From the NCBI RefSeq assembly GCF_001485415.1, contig NZ_BCMQ01000002.1, positions 1 to 64,000 on the forward strand: 64,000 bases of DNA. Direction: 5' to 3'. Within the stretch, counting starts at the first letter, position 1, and every line of letters starts with the position of its first letter. The translations under genes were made by a program, and so were the position numbers. A model generated the notes under the pieces. It was not told the DNA's origin. It saw only the letters and a list, made by a program, of their open reading frames with translations, and did no database searches. Origin of the DNA: Myroides odoratimimus. GTDB lineage: Bacteria; Bacteroidota; Bacteroidia; Flavobacteriales; Flavobacteriaceae. This document shows, in pieces, positions 37,204 through 45,541 of this stretch.

Positions 37204-38256
37204 ATGTCAAGATTCAACCTATTAACTGTAAAAGAAGTTCGCAGAGAGACTCCTAATGCAGTATCAATAGCATTTGATATTCCTGCCAACCTAAAAGAGG
37301 AATTTGCATTCACAGCAGGTCAATATCTTAATATTAAATACCAACACGAGGGGAAAGAGATTCGTAGAGCTTACTCTATCTGCTCTACTCCTACTAGTGG
37401 AGAAGTACGTGTAGCAGTAAAAAAAGTAGAACACGGTGTGTTCTCTACATTTGCTAATGACACACTGAAAGCTGGTGATCAGCTAGAAGTAGAAAGCCCA
37501 GAAGGAAGATTCACTTTTGAGCCAAATGATTCAGTAGCTAATAACTATGCAGCCTTTGCAGCAGGTAGCGGTATCACTCCTGTGATGTCTATACTAAAGA
37601 CAGTATTAGAGCAAGAGCCTAACAGCAAGTTCGTACTAGTATACGGTAATAAAAATGCGGAAGAGGCTATCTTCCACGACGAATTATACAAACTACAAGA
37701 ACAATACGCAGAGCGTCTATTCATCCACTTCGTTTACTCTCGTATTAGAGAGAACGATTCTATCTTCGGACGTATAGATAAAGCAGCAATCAACTTCGTA
37801 GTAAACAACAAACACAAAGATGTAGCGTTCGCTCGTTTCTTCTTATGTGGTCCAGAAGACATGATCGATACTGTAAGTGCTACTCTACAAGATAGAGGAG
37901 TTGCTAAAGACAAAATTGCTTTTGAGATCTTCACTCCTAACACAGATGGTGTAAACCCTGTACAGGCAGAAGGAGGTACTACTAAGGTGACTGCACTAGT
38001 AGATGACGAAGAAGCTAGCTTCGAGATGCCGAAGAGTGAAGTATTACTAAACGGTGTGCTTAAAGCCGGTATAGATGCTCCATACTCATGTCAGGGTGGT
38101 ATCTGTAGCTCATGTATGTGTAAGATCGTTAAAGGATCTGCTGTGATGAAGAAGAACAGCATCCTTACAGATGATGAGATAGCAGACGGACTTATCCTAT
38201 CATGTCAAGCTATCGTTACATCAGACGAAATCTATGTAGACTACGACGATATATAA
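37204..38256 (+). CDS. PaaE-like ferredoxin--NADP reductase with 2Fe-2S domain
   Basis: A 350-residue flavoprotein electron-transfer subunit. An FAD-binding domain (RRAYSICSTPTSGEVRVAVK) and NAD(P)-binding domain (AAGSGITPVMSILKTVL, FLCGPEDMIDTV) are followed by a plant-type 2Fe-2S ferredoxin domain with SCQGGICSSCMC and a distal Cys in LILSCQA. This is the layout of PaaE, the reductase of phenylacetyl-CoA epoxidase, but no other paa gene is nearby. It probably serves another oxygenase or desaturase. I choose the ATG at 37204 because the alternative TTG lies in the promoter. Confidence 0.92.
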   Translation: MSRFNLLTVKEVRRETPNAVSIAFDIPANLKEEFAFTAGQYLNIKYQHEGKEIRRAYSICSTPTSGEVRVAVKKVEHGVFSTFANDTLKAGDQLEVESPEGRFTFEPNDSVANNYAAFAAGSGITPVMSILKTVLEQEPNSKFVLVYGNKNAEEAIFHDELYKLQEQYAERLFIHFVYSRIRENDSIFGRIDKAAINFVVNNKHKDVAFARFFLCGPEDMIDTVSATLQDRGVAKDKIAFEIFTPNTDGVNPVQAEGGTTKVTALVDDEEASFEMPKSEVLLNGVLKAGIDAPYSCQGGICSSCMCKIVKGSAVMKKNSILTDDEIADGLILSCQAIVTSDEIYVDYDDI

Positions 38257-38275
38257 TAGATATACGATATAATCT

Positions 38276-38305
38276 AAGCTCTCCCACAGTGGAGAGCTTT
38301 TTTTT
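38276..38305 (+). terminator. Terminator of the PaaE-like reductase gene
   Basis: AAGCTCTCC (38276-38284) and GGAGAGCTT (38291-38299) form a 9-bp stem with a 6-nt loop, ending in a run of eight or more T. Confidence 0.9.
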
Positions 38306-38319
38306 GCGATAATACTCCG

Positions 38320-38425
38320 AGGTGATAGTCTATTGCTCCCTATATGATAGGCTAGTGATAGGCTATTTTTGGTACTTTTAAGCCGACCAAATGCCCATCA
38401 CATGCCGACCACATGCCGACCACCC
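38320..38425. repeat. Dispersed intergenic repeat with four 11-bp units, copy B
   Basis: Four 11-mers from 38382 to 38425 (GCCGACCAAAT, GCCCATCACAT, GCCGACCACAT, GCCGACCACCC) match copy A unit for unit, including the divergent second unit. The preceding TTTTTGGTACTTTTA also aligns with copy A. Upstream are three copies of TGATAG(T/G)CTA (38323, 38345, 38356), of which copy A has only relics. The upstream inverted arm is degenerate here (GTGATAGGCTA). No open frame is present. Confidence 0.8.
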
Positions 38426-38522
38426 CACAAAAAAAGGTAATAAAAGCACATTTAATACTTTAGAAATAATACTCAGATTGCAAATCCGGGTCGAAATATA
38501 AAACACATTAAAACATCACAAT

Positions 38523-38579
38523 AAAAAAGAGCTGTACAAAGCATTATACTTCATACAGCCCTAAATCAATTATAGCTAA
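38523..38579 (-). terminator. Direct-repeat terminator, copy 1, after the small orphan gene
   Basis: On the minus strand a GCTGTA...TACAGC hairpin (38531-38536 with 38554-38559) is followed by six T. The whole 57-bp block recurs at 39062-39118 with only two differences. It sits about 60 nt past the stop codon of the gene at 38640. Confidence 0.7.
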
Positions 38580-38639
38580 TAACATTATATTAGCTATTCT
38601 AACATTTCACATATAGCTCTACTACCAAAAACTATCTTA

Positions 38640-38960
38640 TTACAATAATTTTTTGTACCTGAAACCACTTCTTTTTAAAGGTAATTTCCATTTTACAGAA
38701 TCATATAAAATATTAAAAATGCAGCCTATAACTATATATGTGTAAACATCTATAAGTTTTTTATCCTTATCAAAAGGGCTTCTTAAACTCTTCAATACTC
38801 TATAGTTACTTTCTATCATTTCATTATCCTCTTTGTTTAGTATCTTCATATTTAAAACACGTGAATGTAACTGAATTACTGTATAAAGAATATATACGTC
38901 GTGTTTAAAACATCTTGAACATGACAACATATCATGTAATAATTTCTCTTTTGTATTCAT
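38640..38960 (-). CDS. Small orphan protein between repeated terminators
   Basis: A 106-residue soluble protein that I do not recognise. It begins MNTKEKLLHDMLSCSRCFKHDVYILY, is rich in Lys and hydrophobic residues, has a CSRC motif near residue 13, and ends in a basic tail (KRSGFRYKKLL). A longer frame reaches 39017 from a GTG, but the ATG at 38960 is preceded by a full -7 element 20 nt upstream that lies inside the longer reading. Own promoter, own terminator and flanking 57-bp direct repeats make it look like an inserted or duplicated expression cassette. Function unknown. Confidence 0.55.
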   Translation of the reverse strand: MNTKEKLLHDMLSCSRCFKHDVYILYTVIQLHSRVLNMKILNKEDNEMIESNYRVLKSLRSPFDKDKKLIDVYTYIVIGCIFNILYDSVKWKLPLKRSGFRYKKLL

Positions 38961-38980
38961 AATTTTATATTTAAAAGAAA

Positions 38981-38988
38981 CAAACGTA
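38981..38988 (-). promoter_or_regulatory. -7 promoter element of the small orphan gene
   Basis: The minus strand reads TACGTTTG, matching TAnnTTTG, 20 nt before the ATG at 38960. It excludes the longer GTG start and supports the gene being expressed. Confidence 0.5.
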
Positions 38989-39061
38989 AAAAGAAAACAT
39001 ACCATGAGATGTGACACGAAAAACGATAACTAAGTTGATATATAACTAATTATAAATTATA

Positions 39062-39118
39062 AAAAAAGAGCTGTACGAAGCATTATACTTCATACAGCCC
39101 TAAATCAATTATAGTTAA
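39062..39118 (-). terminator. Direct-repeat terminator, copy 2, after the arginine operon
   Basis: Identical to copy 1 at 55 of 57 positions. On the minus strand GAAG...CTTC extends the GCTGTA/TACAGC stem across one mismatch, and a run of seven T follows. It lies about 65 nt past the argH stop codon. Confidence 0.75.
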
Positions 39119-39140
39119 CAGTGATAAATTAATAAATAGC

Positions 39141-39173
39141 AAGAGGCTCTCCCACCGCGTGGAAAAGCCTCTT
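39141..39173 (-). terminator. Compound hairpin directly after argH
   Basis: AAGAGGCT (39141-39148) pairs with AGCCTCTT (39166-39173), and an inner CCAC/GTGG stem lies in its loop. No good U-run follows, so it may act as a 3' stabiliser ahead of the stronger terminator at 39062. Confidence 0.5.
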
Positions 39174-39181
39174 TCAATCTA

Positions 39182-40513
39182 TCACAACACTAAACTTACT
39201 AGTTTCTCATTTACTTGGTCAAAGTTGAATGACGTGTACACACGGTCAAACTCTCCTTTGATTGCTTCATTCATCAGGTTACCTACACTACCTTCATGTG
39301 TATGGTTTACCTCTTTTGACGGTTGATAAGTACCTGCCTCTATCGACAGCCCTATCTCTTTATATGCTTCTCTAAAAGGCATCCCCTTTAGTACATAATC
39401 ATTCACTACCTCAACGCTAAACAAATAGTCGTATTTCGGATCGCTTAATATCTCTTTATTCACCTCTATATTGTCCAACATCAGTTTCAGAATATCTAAA
39501 CACTCTTTCAATGACGTGAAAGCTGGGAACAAGTTCTCTTTTAACAACTGAAGATCTCTGTGGTACCCAGAAGGCAAATTAGTGGTCATTAAGGCTATTT
39601 CGTTAGGCAAAGCTTGTATCTTATTACATCTTGAACGAATAAGCTCTAGAACGTCTGGATTCTTCTTATGTGGCATAATGCTCGAACCTGTAGTCAAATG
39701 ATCTGGGAATTTAATAAAGCCCATGTTCTGACTCATATACAAGCATCCGTCCATCGCGAACTTAGCTAAAGTAGCTGCAATAGCGCTTAACCCTTGTGCT
39801 AAAATACGCTCTGTCTTTCCCCTACCCATCTGTGCATAGACTACATTATAATTCATAGACTGAAAGCCTAATAAGTCTGTAGTCATCTGCCTGTTTAACG
39901 GAAATGATGAGCCATAACCTGCAGCCGATCCCAATGGGTTCTTATTCGTAACCTTCCACGCAGCTAGCATCATCTCTAAATCATCTACAAGGCTCTCTGC
40001 ATACGCCCCAAACCACAAGCCAAATGACGAAGGCATTGCGATTTGTAAATGCGTATAACCAGGCAGTAAAACATCTTTATACTGATTACTCAATTGCTGT
40101 AGTGTATCAAATACCTCCTTCGTCTTAGTAACTATCTCCTCTATCTCATGGCGAAAATAAAGTTTAAGGTCTACTAATACTTGGTCGTTTCTAGAACGTC
40201 CTGAATGTATCTTCTTACCAGCCTCACCTATTCTCCTAGTCAATAATAACTCTACTTGAGAGTGTATATCTTCTACATCATCTTCTATCTCGAATTGACC
40301 AGCTAATATCTCTTGGTATATCTGTTTTAATTCTTTTTGGATAAGGACTAAGTCTTCTGACTCTAATAACCCTATACTTTCTAACATCTGTGTATGTGCT
40401 AGTGACCCCATAACGTCAAATGCCGCTAGGTTCATATCTAACACTCTATCTTGTCCTACTGTGAAGGTATCTACATTACTATCTACAGTAGTGTTTTTTT
40501 GCCATAATTTCAT
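39182..40513 (-). CDS. argH: Argininosuccinate lyase
   Basis: Last step of arginine synthesis: argininosuccinate to arginine and fumarate. The 443-residue protein has the fumarase/aspartase-superfamily blocks: HSGRSRNDQV, PGYTHLQIAMP, NPLGSAAGYGSSFPLNR, and the signature TGSSIMPHKKNPD near residue 275. It is the last gene of the minus-strand arginine operon, 3 nt after the deacylase gene. Confidence 0.97.
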   Translation of the reverse strand: MKLWQKNTTVDSNVDTFTVGQDRVLDMNLAAFDVMGSLAHTQMLESIGLLESEDLVLIQKELKQIYQEILAGQFEIEDDVEDIHSQVELLLTRRIGEAGKKIHSGRSRNDQVLVDLKLYFRHEIEEIVTKTKEVFDTLQQLSNQYKDVLLPGYTHLQIAMPSSFGLWFGAYAESLVDDLEMMLAAWKVTNKNPLGSAAGYGSSFPLNRQMTTDLLGFQSMNYNVVYAQMGRGKTERILAQGLSAIAATLAKFAMDGCLYMSQNMGFIKFPDHLTTGSSIMPHKKNPDVLELIRSRCNKIQALPNEIALMTTNLPSGYHRDLQLLKENLFPAFTSLKECLDILKLMLDNIEVNKEILSDPKYDYLFSVEVVNDYVLKGMPFREAYKEIGLSIEAGTYQPSKEVNHTHEGSVGNLMNEAIKGEFDRVYTSFNFDQVNEKLVSLVL

Positions 40514-40516
40514 TTG

Positions 40517-41575
40517 CTACACGATTTGCGTTAACATCTCTATATACAAGGCTATTCCCTCTTCTATCTCCTTTACATAGACGAATTCGTCTGCTGTATG
40601 TGAGCGAGCAGAGTCGCCAGGTCCACACTTAAGCGATGGAATACTTAACAAAGCTTGGTCACTCGTAGTAGGTGAGCCATACGTCTCTCTACCTAGTGCT
40701 ATACCCGCCTGTACGATAGGGTGATCTTTAGCTATAGACGAAGGCTTTAATCGAGTAGAACGCGCATTGACCTCACAGTCTACATGCTGTCTCACCATCT
40801 CTAATACTTCTTCGTTTGTATAAGCATCTGTCACACGTACATCTACAACAAAATCACAAGTAGAAGGCACCACATTATGCTGTGTACCAGCATTGATCAT
40901 TGTCACACTCATCTTGATAGGTCCAAACTCTTCAGATACCTTAGGGAACTGATAGGTATTAAACCACTCTATATCTTTTATTGCTTTAAATATCGCATTG
41001 TCTCCTTCATTACGCGCTGCATGTCCTGAGCGCCCATGAGCTACACAGTCTAACACCATTAGTCCACGTTCTGCTACAGCTAAGTGCATTTGTGTAGGTT
41101 CTCCTACGATAGCGAATTCTAATTCTCCTAATTTAGGTATTACAAATTCTAAGCCATCATTCCCTGATATCTCTTCTTCTGCCGTAGCAGCGATACAGAA
41201 GTTATACTTCATTCCCTCTTTTTCATAGAAGTAAAGAAATGTAGCGATTAAAGAGACCAAGCACCCTCCAGCATCATTACTCCCCAATCCGAACAACTTG
41301 CCATCTATAATCTCAGGCTTAAAAGGGTCACGAGTATAGTCTTTATTTGGTCTCACAGTATCGTGGTGAGAGTTCAATAAGATCGTAGGCTTACTCGGAT
41401 CATAGTGCTTATTAAACGCCCATACATTAAAAAGCTCTCGGTGAATAGCTACTCCATGAGACTCTAAAAAGTTAGCGATTAGATCAGAAGTCAAATGCTC
41501 TTCTTTACTAAAAGATGGAGATGCTATAAGGCTTTCTAATAAAGCTATTGCCTGTTGTGATAAGTTGTCTTTCAT
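40517..41575 (-). CDS. argE: ArgE-like M20 acylcitrulline deacylase
   Basis: M20 zinc aminoacylase of 352 residues. Metal ligands are visible: HHDTV, the bridging Asp in GSNDAGG, the general base in AATAEEEI, GEPTQ, and a late His in ARSHTADE. Because the operon contains an ArgF' that acts on acylated ornithine, this enzyme most likely removes the acyl group from acetyl- or succinyl-citrulline rather than from acetylornithine. It is 3 nt from argH and 43 nt after argB. Confidence 0.9.
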   Translation of the reverse strand: MKDNLSQQAIALLESLIASPSFSKEEHLTSDLIANFLESHGVAIHRELFNVWAFNKHYDPSKPTILLNSHHDTVRPNKDYTRDPFKPEIIDGKLFGLGSNDAGGCLVSLIATFLYFYEKEGMKYNFCIAATAEEEISGNDGLEFVIPKLGELEFAIVGEPTQMHLAVAERGLMVLDCVAHGRSGHAARNEGDNAIFKAIKDIEWFNTYQFPKVSEEFGPIKMSVTMINAGTQHNVVPSTCDFVVDVRVTDAYTNEEVLEMVRQHVDCEVNARSTRLKPSSIAKDHPIVQAGIALGRETYGSPTTSDQALLSIPSLKCGPGDSARSHTADEFVYVKEIEEGIALYIEMLTQIV

Positions 41576-41618
41576 TGTGGTTTTATATAGTTATGGGTAG
41601 TTGTCTTGTTATCTTATA

Positions 41619-42398
41619 TTAGAGTTGAATCGTAGTACCAGCTTTTATATCTAATAGATCCTCTGCTTTCTTGATACATACCTTATCTACTCCTTGGTTG
41701 ACAGCCGCCAAAGCATTCTCTATCTTTGGCAACATACCATCAGCTATCACCCCTTGTTGTTTTAGTTGTGTAAAGTTCTCTTGATTAATGGTATTGATCA
41801 CAGAGTTCTCATCGTTAATGTCTTGCAGTACCCCTTTGCGCTCAAAGCAATATACTAAGGCTACTTTATACTTAGTAGCGAGAGCAACGGCTATATTAGA
41901 GGCAATAGTATCTGCATTGGTATTTAGTAGTTGGCCTTCCTTATCAGCCGTAATCGCAGAGAATACAGGACTAATCCCTATCTCTAACAATTGTTGTAAT
42001 CGAACCACATTCACATCGCTTGCCTCAAAGTCCCCTACATAGCCATAGTCTATCGGCTCAATAGGGCGTTTATGACTCTGTATCAGCTTAGCGTCTGCTC
42101 CTGAGATTCCCATCGCATCACAACCTCTTGCTTGAAGTTGTGCTGTGATTTGTTTGTTTATCAAACCTGCATACACCATTACAGCTATAGGCAACATCGC
42201 TTCGTCAGTGATACGACGCCCATTGACCATCTGAGTTTCTATCCCTAACTGCGCAGCCATACGCGTAGCTAATTTACCTCCACCATGTACTAAGACCTTA
42301 GGGCCTTCTATACGAGCATAGATGTCTAAAAAAGCGTTTAACGCAGACTCGTCATCGACGATATTACCTCCTATCTTAATAACTGTAAGGCTTTGCAT
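41619..42398 (-). CDS. argB: Acetylglutamate kinase-type enzyme
   Basis: Phosphorylates N-acylglutamate at the gamma-carboxylate. The 259-residue amino-acid-kinase-fold protein shows VIKIGGNIVDD, VHGGGKLATRMAAQLG, NGRRITDEA and NTNADTIASNIAVAL. It has no N-terminal helix of the arginine-inhibited hexameric type, so strong allosteric feedback by arginine is not evident. The gene is 3 nt downstream of argF'. Whether the acyl group is acetyl or succinyl depends on the whole pathway. Confidence 0.94.
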   Translation of the reverse strand: MQSLTVIKIGGNIVDDESALNAFLDIYARIEGPKVLVHGGGKLATRMAAQLGIETQMVNGRRITDEAMLPIAVMVYAGLINKQITAQLQARGCDAMGISGADAKLIQSHKRPIEPIDYGYVGDFEASDVNVVRLQQLLEIGISPVFSAITADKEGQLLNTNADTIASNIAVALATKYKVALVYCFERKGVLQDINDENSVINTINQENFTQLKQQGVIADGMLPKIENALAAVNQGVDKVCIKKAEDLLDIKAGTTIQL

Positions 42399-42401
42399 AA
42401 T

Positions 42402-43400
42402 TTATTGGTTTTTAAGCATTTCTTTTAATACAGCTTGTGCTGCCCATACTCTGTTCCCTGCTTCTTGTATCACGATAGCATGCTCGCTATCTAATACTTC
42501 TGACGAGATCACTAAATCACGTCTAACAGGTAGGCAGTGCATTACTTTGGCTTGGTTTGTTGCTTCTAATTTATCAAGAGTTAACATCCAAGACTTATCT
42601 GTACACGTTATCTGTCCGTAGTCTTCATAACTCGACCAGTTCTTTACATATACGAAGTCTGCATCTGCTAAAGCTTCATCCTGATTAGTAGTCACTGTAG
42701 CTCCTACTGTAAACTCCTCTTTCAGCGCATAACCCTCTGGATGAGTCACCACAAAGTCTACAAGACCTTCTGCCTGAGCTCTACACATCCACTCTGCGAA
42801 AGAGTTCGGTACTGCCTGCGGAAGTGCCTTAACGTGCGGTGCCCATGTCAATACTACTTTAGGTTTTTTGCCTTGAGGTACTAATTTATCTTGTGCAGCG
42901 TCATAATTATAATCGAAGTGCTCTACTATGGTGATCAAGTCTGTAAAGCTCTGTAGGGGATGTCTTGTCGCGCTCTCTAAGCTCACTACAGGTTTGCCAC
43001 AGTACTTAGCGAACTTGCTAAACAATTCTTCGCTATAGTCTTCCTCAGCATCTTTTAACCCAGGGAATGAACGAAGTCCTAATATATCACAGTACTCTCC
43101 CATCACAGCTGCAGCTTCTCTAATATGCTCTGCTGTATTTCCGTCCATCACTACGCCGTCTTTAGTCTCTAAAGCCCAACCGTCTGATGTCATATTCATC
43201 ACCATTACATTCATCCCTAAGTTAGCAGCAGCCTTCTGAGTACTCATCCTTGTACGCAAACTTGGATTTAAGAATACTAAACCTATTGTTTTGTGCTTGC
43301 CAAGAGTTTCTTCTGCAAAAGGGTTTGCCTTACACGCTAATGCGCTGTTTACTGCTTTAGATAGAGAAGGTATATCGTTAACGGAAAAAAATTGTTTCAT
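42402..43400 (-). CDS. argF': N-acylornithine carbamoyltransferase (ArgF')
   Basis: Transfers carbamoyl phosphate to N-acetyl- or N-succinyl-ornithine, giving acylcitrulline. The 332-residue protein from ATG 43400 (MKQFFSVNDIPSLSKAV) has the carbamoyl-phosphate motif NPSLRTRMSTQKAA in place of SxRTR of ordinary OTCase, the HPLQ motif, and HCLPVRRD. This is the Xanthomonas AOTCase/Bacteroides SOTCase type. By my alignment the residue that separates these (Glu in the acetyl type, Pro in the succinyl type) is Ala90 here. An upstream extension to 43463 was rejected as it would overlap argD. Confidence 0.93.
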   Translation of the reverse strand: MKQFFSVNDIPSLSKAVNSALACKANPFAEETLGKHKTIGLVFLNPSLRTRMSTQKAAANLGMNVMVMNMTSDGWALETKDGVVMDGNTAEHIREAAAVMGEYCDILGLRSFPGLKDAEEDYSEELFSKFAKYCGKPVVSLESATRHPLQSFTDLITIVEHFDYNYDAAQDKLVPQGKKPKVVLTWAPHVKALPQAVPNSFAEWMCRAQAEGLVDFVVTHPEGYALKEEFTVGATVTTNQDEALADADFVYVKNWSSYEDYGQITCTDKSWMLTLDKLEATNQAKVMHCLPVRRDLVISSEVLDSEHAIVIQEAGNRVWAAQAVLKEMLKNQ

Positions 43401-43413
43401 TGTAATTGTCTTT

Positions 43414-44553
43414 TTAGAATTGTTGTAATCTGTTGTTGAATTTATCCAAGAATAAATCTGCATCAGCTTGAGTCAGATTTAATGCTGGTAACAACCGAAT
43501 TACATTAGGGCTTGCATTACCCGTGAAGATGTGGTCTTTCACTAATAGTTCTTTACGAACCTCTTTTAACTCAGGAGCAAGGTCTATTCCAATCATCAGT
43601 CCTTTTCCTCTTACTTCCTGTATCTTGTCTAATTTCTTTAATTCATTGATTAAGTAATTTCCAACCTGTGCGGTATTTGCCATTAGGTTGTCTTGCTTCA
43701 TTACTTCTAATACAGATAATGCTGCTGCACATGCTAAGTGATTTCCTCCAAAAGTAGTTCCTAACTGTCCATGCCAAGGCTTAAACTGCTCTCCTATCGC
43801 TATTGCTCCAATAGGGAATCCATTCCCCATTCCTTTCGCCATCGTATAGATATCAGCACTCACTCCACCGTCATTCACTGCGTAGAAAGCCCCTGTACGT
43901 CCATATCCACACTGTACTTCATCTGCGATAAATACTGCATCATATTGCGTAGTAAGACTTCTGATTTTCGCTAAGAAGCTATCTGTAGCTACCTTAATCC
44001 CACCTACACCTTGTATTCCTTCGATAATCACTGCTGTTACTTCATCACCGTAAGATGCGAAAGCTTGTTCAAGAGCTTGCTCATCGTTAAAAGGCAAGAA
44101 CACAATGTTCTCTGTTTGATTGACTGGGGCAACTATCTTTGGGTTATCAGTAGCAGAAACAGCAAGAGAAGTTCTCCCATGAAAAGCTTTATCAAAAGCG
44201 ATAACTTTCTTTTTACCATTATAAAAAGAAGCTAATTTTAAAGCATTTTCATTTGCTTCTGCTCCTGAATTACACAAAAACAATTGATAATTGTCCATCC
44301 CAGCTACTTCCCCTAATAAGGCAGCTAATTGCTGCTGAAGAGGGATTTCTATAGAATTAGAATAAAATCCGATTTTGTTTAATTGGTCCGTTAATCTCGC
44401 TACATAGTGCGGATGAGTATGTCCGATAGAGATCACAGCGTGCCCTCCATATAAGTCTAAATACTCTTGACCCGTGCTGTCATATACTCTACTCCCTAAT
44501 CCTTTTACAATCTCGATAGGGTTAAGTGGGTATACATCATATAATTTCATCAT
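43414..44553 (-). CDS. argD: Acylornithine aminotransferase
   Basis: PLP enzyme making acylornithine from the acylglutamate semialdehyde and glutamate. The 379-residue class III aminotransferase shows DLYGGHAVISIGHTHP, FCNSGAEANENALKLA, the Asp of FIADEVQCGYGRTG, and the PLP lysine in TMAKGMGNGFPIGAI. It lies 12 nt after argC and 13 nt before argF'. Two adjacent ATGs (44553 and 44550) are possible starts. Confidence 0.95.
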   Translation of the reverse strand: MMKLYDVYPLNPIEIVKGLGSRVYDSTGQEYLDLYGGHAVISIGHTHPHYVARLTDQLNKIGFYSNSIEIPLQQQLAALLGEVAGMDNYQLFLCNSGAEANENALKLASFYNGKKKVIAFDKAFHGRTSLAVSATDNPKIVAPVNQTENIVFLPFNDEQALEQAFASYGDEVTAVIIEGIQGVGGIKVATDSFLAKIRSLTTQYDAVFIADEVQCGYGRTGAFYAVNDGGVSADIYTMAKGMGNGFPIGAIAIGEQFKPWHGQLGTTFGGNHLACAAALSVLEVMKQDNLMANTAQVGNYLINELKKLDKIQEVRGKGLMIGIDLAPELKEVRKELLVKDHIFTGNASPNVIRLLPALNLTQADADLFLDKFNNRLQQF

Positions 44554-44565
44554 AATTAATCGTTG

Positions 44566-45537
44566 TTAGAAAGCCGAAGCTTTTAGTTGTAAACCTGTTT
44601 TTTCGTCTAATCCGAATAGCAAGTTCATGTTTTGAACAGCTTGTCCGCTTGCTCCTTTCAGTAAGTTATCTATCGCACTAGTCACTAATACATCATTTTC
44701 ATTCTTTACGATAGACACCAAGCATTTGTTCGTATTTACCACTTGCTTTAGGTCGATGCCCTTTTTACTTACGTGTGTAAATGGATGCGATGCATAATAC
44801 GTATTGTACATGGTATAAAGCTCATCTTCTGTCAAAGTCGATTCAAACATCACACTTGCAAAAATCCCTCTAGCGAAGTCTCCTCTCTCTGGGATAAACT
44901 TAATGTTCTGTACATAGTCAGATTGTAGTTGTACAAGGCTTTCTCCTATCTCGCTAAGGTGTTGGTGAGTGAAGGCTTTATATACTGATATATTATTCGC
45001 TCTCCAACTAAAGTGAGATGTAGTAGATAAACTCTGTCCAGCTCCTGTAGACCCTGTCAAAGCATTGATATAAACAGACTCAGGCATCTTAGCTGCATGT
45101 GCTAAAGGCAACAAGGCTAACTGTAATGCTGTAGCAAAACAACCTGGATTAGCTATATAATTCGCTTTCTTTATCTTCTCTTTATTCAACTCTGGCAAGC
45201 CGTAAACGAACTCTCCTGCTGTATCTTTTAATCTAAAGTCTTGGCTGAGGTCTATAATCTTAATCTCCTTATCAATGTCATTCTCTGCTAAGAACACTTT
45301 AGAATCTCCATGCCCCATACACAAAAACAATACATCGATATCCTCCATCAACACATTCGTAAAATGTAAGTCTGTATCTCCGAATAGGTCACTGTGAATC
45401 TCATATACCGGCTTACCAGCGCTACTGTTAGAGTGTACAAAGGTGATCTCTACTGCGGGATGAGGTAAGAGAAGTCTCAACAACTCTCCTCCCGTATAGC
45501 CAGCACCTCCTACTATTCCTACTTTTATTGTCTGCAT
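44566..45537 (-). CDS. argC: N-acetyl-gamma-glutamyl-phosphate reductase
   Basis: NADPH-dependent reduction of acylglutamyl phosphate to the semialdehyde. The 323-residue protein has the N-terminal GIVGGAGYTGGELLRLLLPHP nucleotide motif and the active-site block ANPGCFATALQLALLPL with the catalytic Cys. It sits 4 nt after argG and 12 nt before argD. Confidence 0.96.
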   Translation of the reverse strand: MQTIKVGIVGGAGYTGGELLRLLLPHPAVEITFVHSNSSAGKPVYEIHSDLFGDTDLHFTNVLMEDIDVLFLCMGHGDSKVFLAENDIDKEIKIIDLSQDFRLKDTAGEFVYGLPELNKEKIKKANYIANPGCFATALQLALLPLAHAAKMPESVYINALTGSTGAGQSLSTTSHFSWRANNISVYKAFTHQHLSEIGESLVQLQSDYVQNIKFIPERGDFARGIFASVMFESTLTEDELYTMYNTYYASHPFTHVSKKGIDLKQVVNTNKCLVSIVKNENDVLVTSAIDNLLKGASGQAVQNMNLLFGLDEKTGLQLKASAF

Positions 45538-45541
45538 AATT

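Noticed and set aside
38961-39017. GTG-started extension of the small orphan gene
   Set aside because: A full -7 element (38981-38988) is inside the extension. Its hydrophobic stretch could suggest a signal peptide, but the ATG at 38960 fits the promoter spacing.
39062-39118. CRISPR-like repeat interpretation of the 57-bp duplicated block
   Set aside because: Only two copies separated by a gene, no spacer array and no cas gene; the block is a terminator.
43401-43463. Upstream extension of ArgF' by 21 codons
   Set aside because: It would overlap the end of argD by 50 nt, and the ArgF' family begins at MKQFF.
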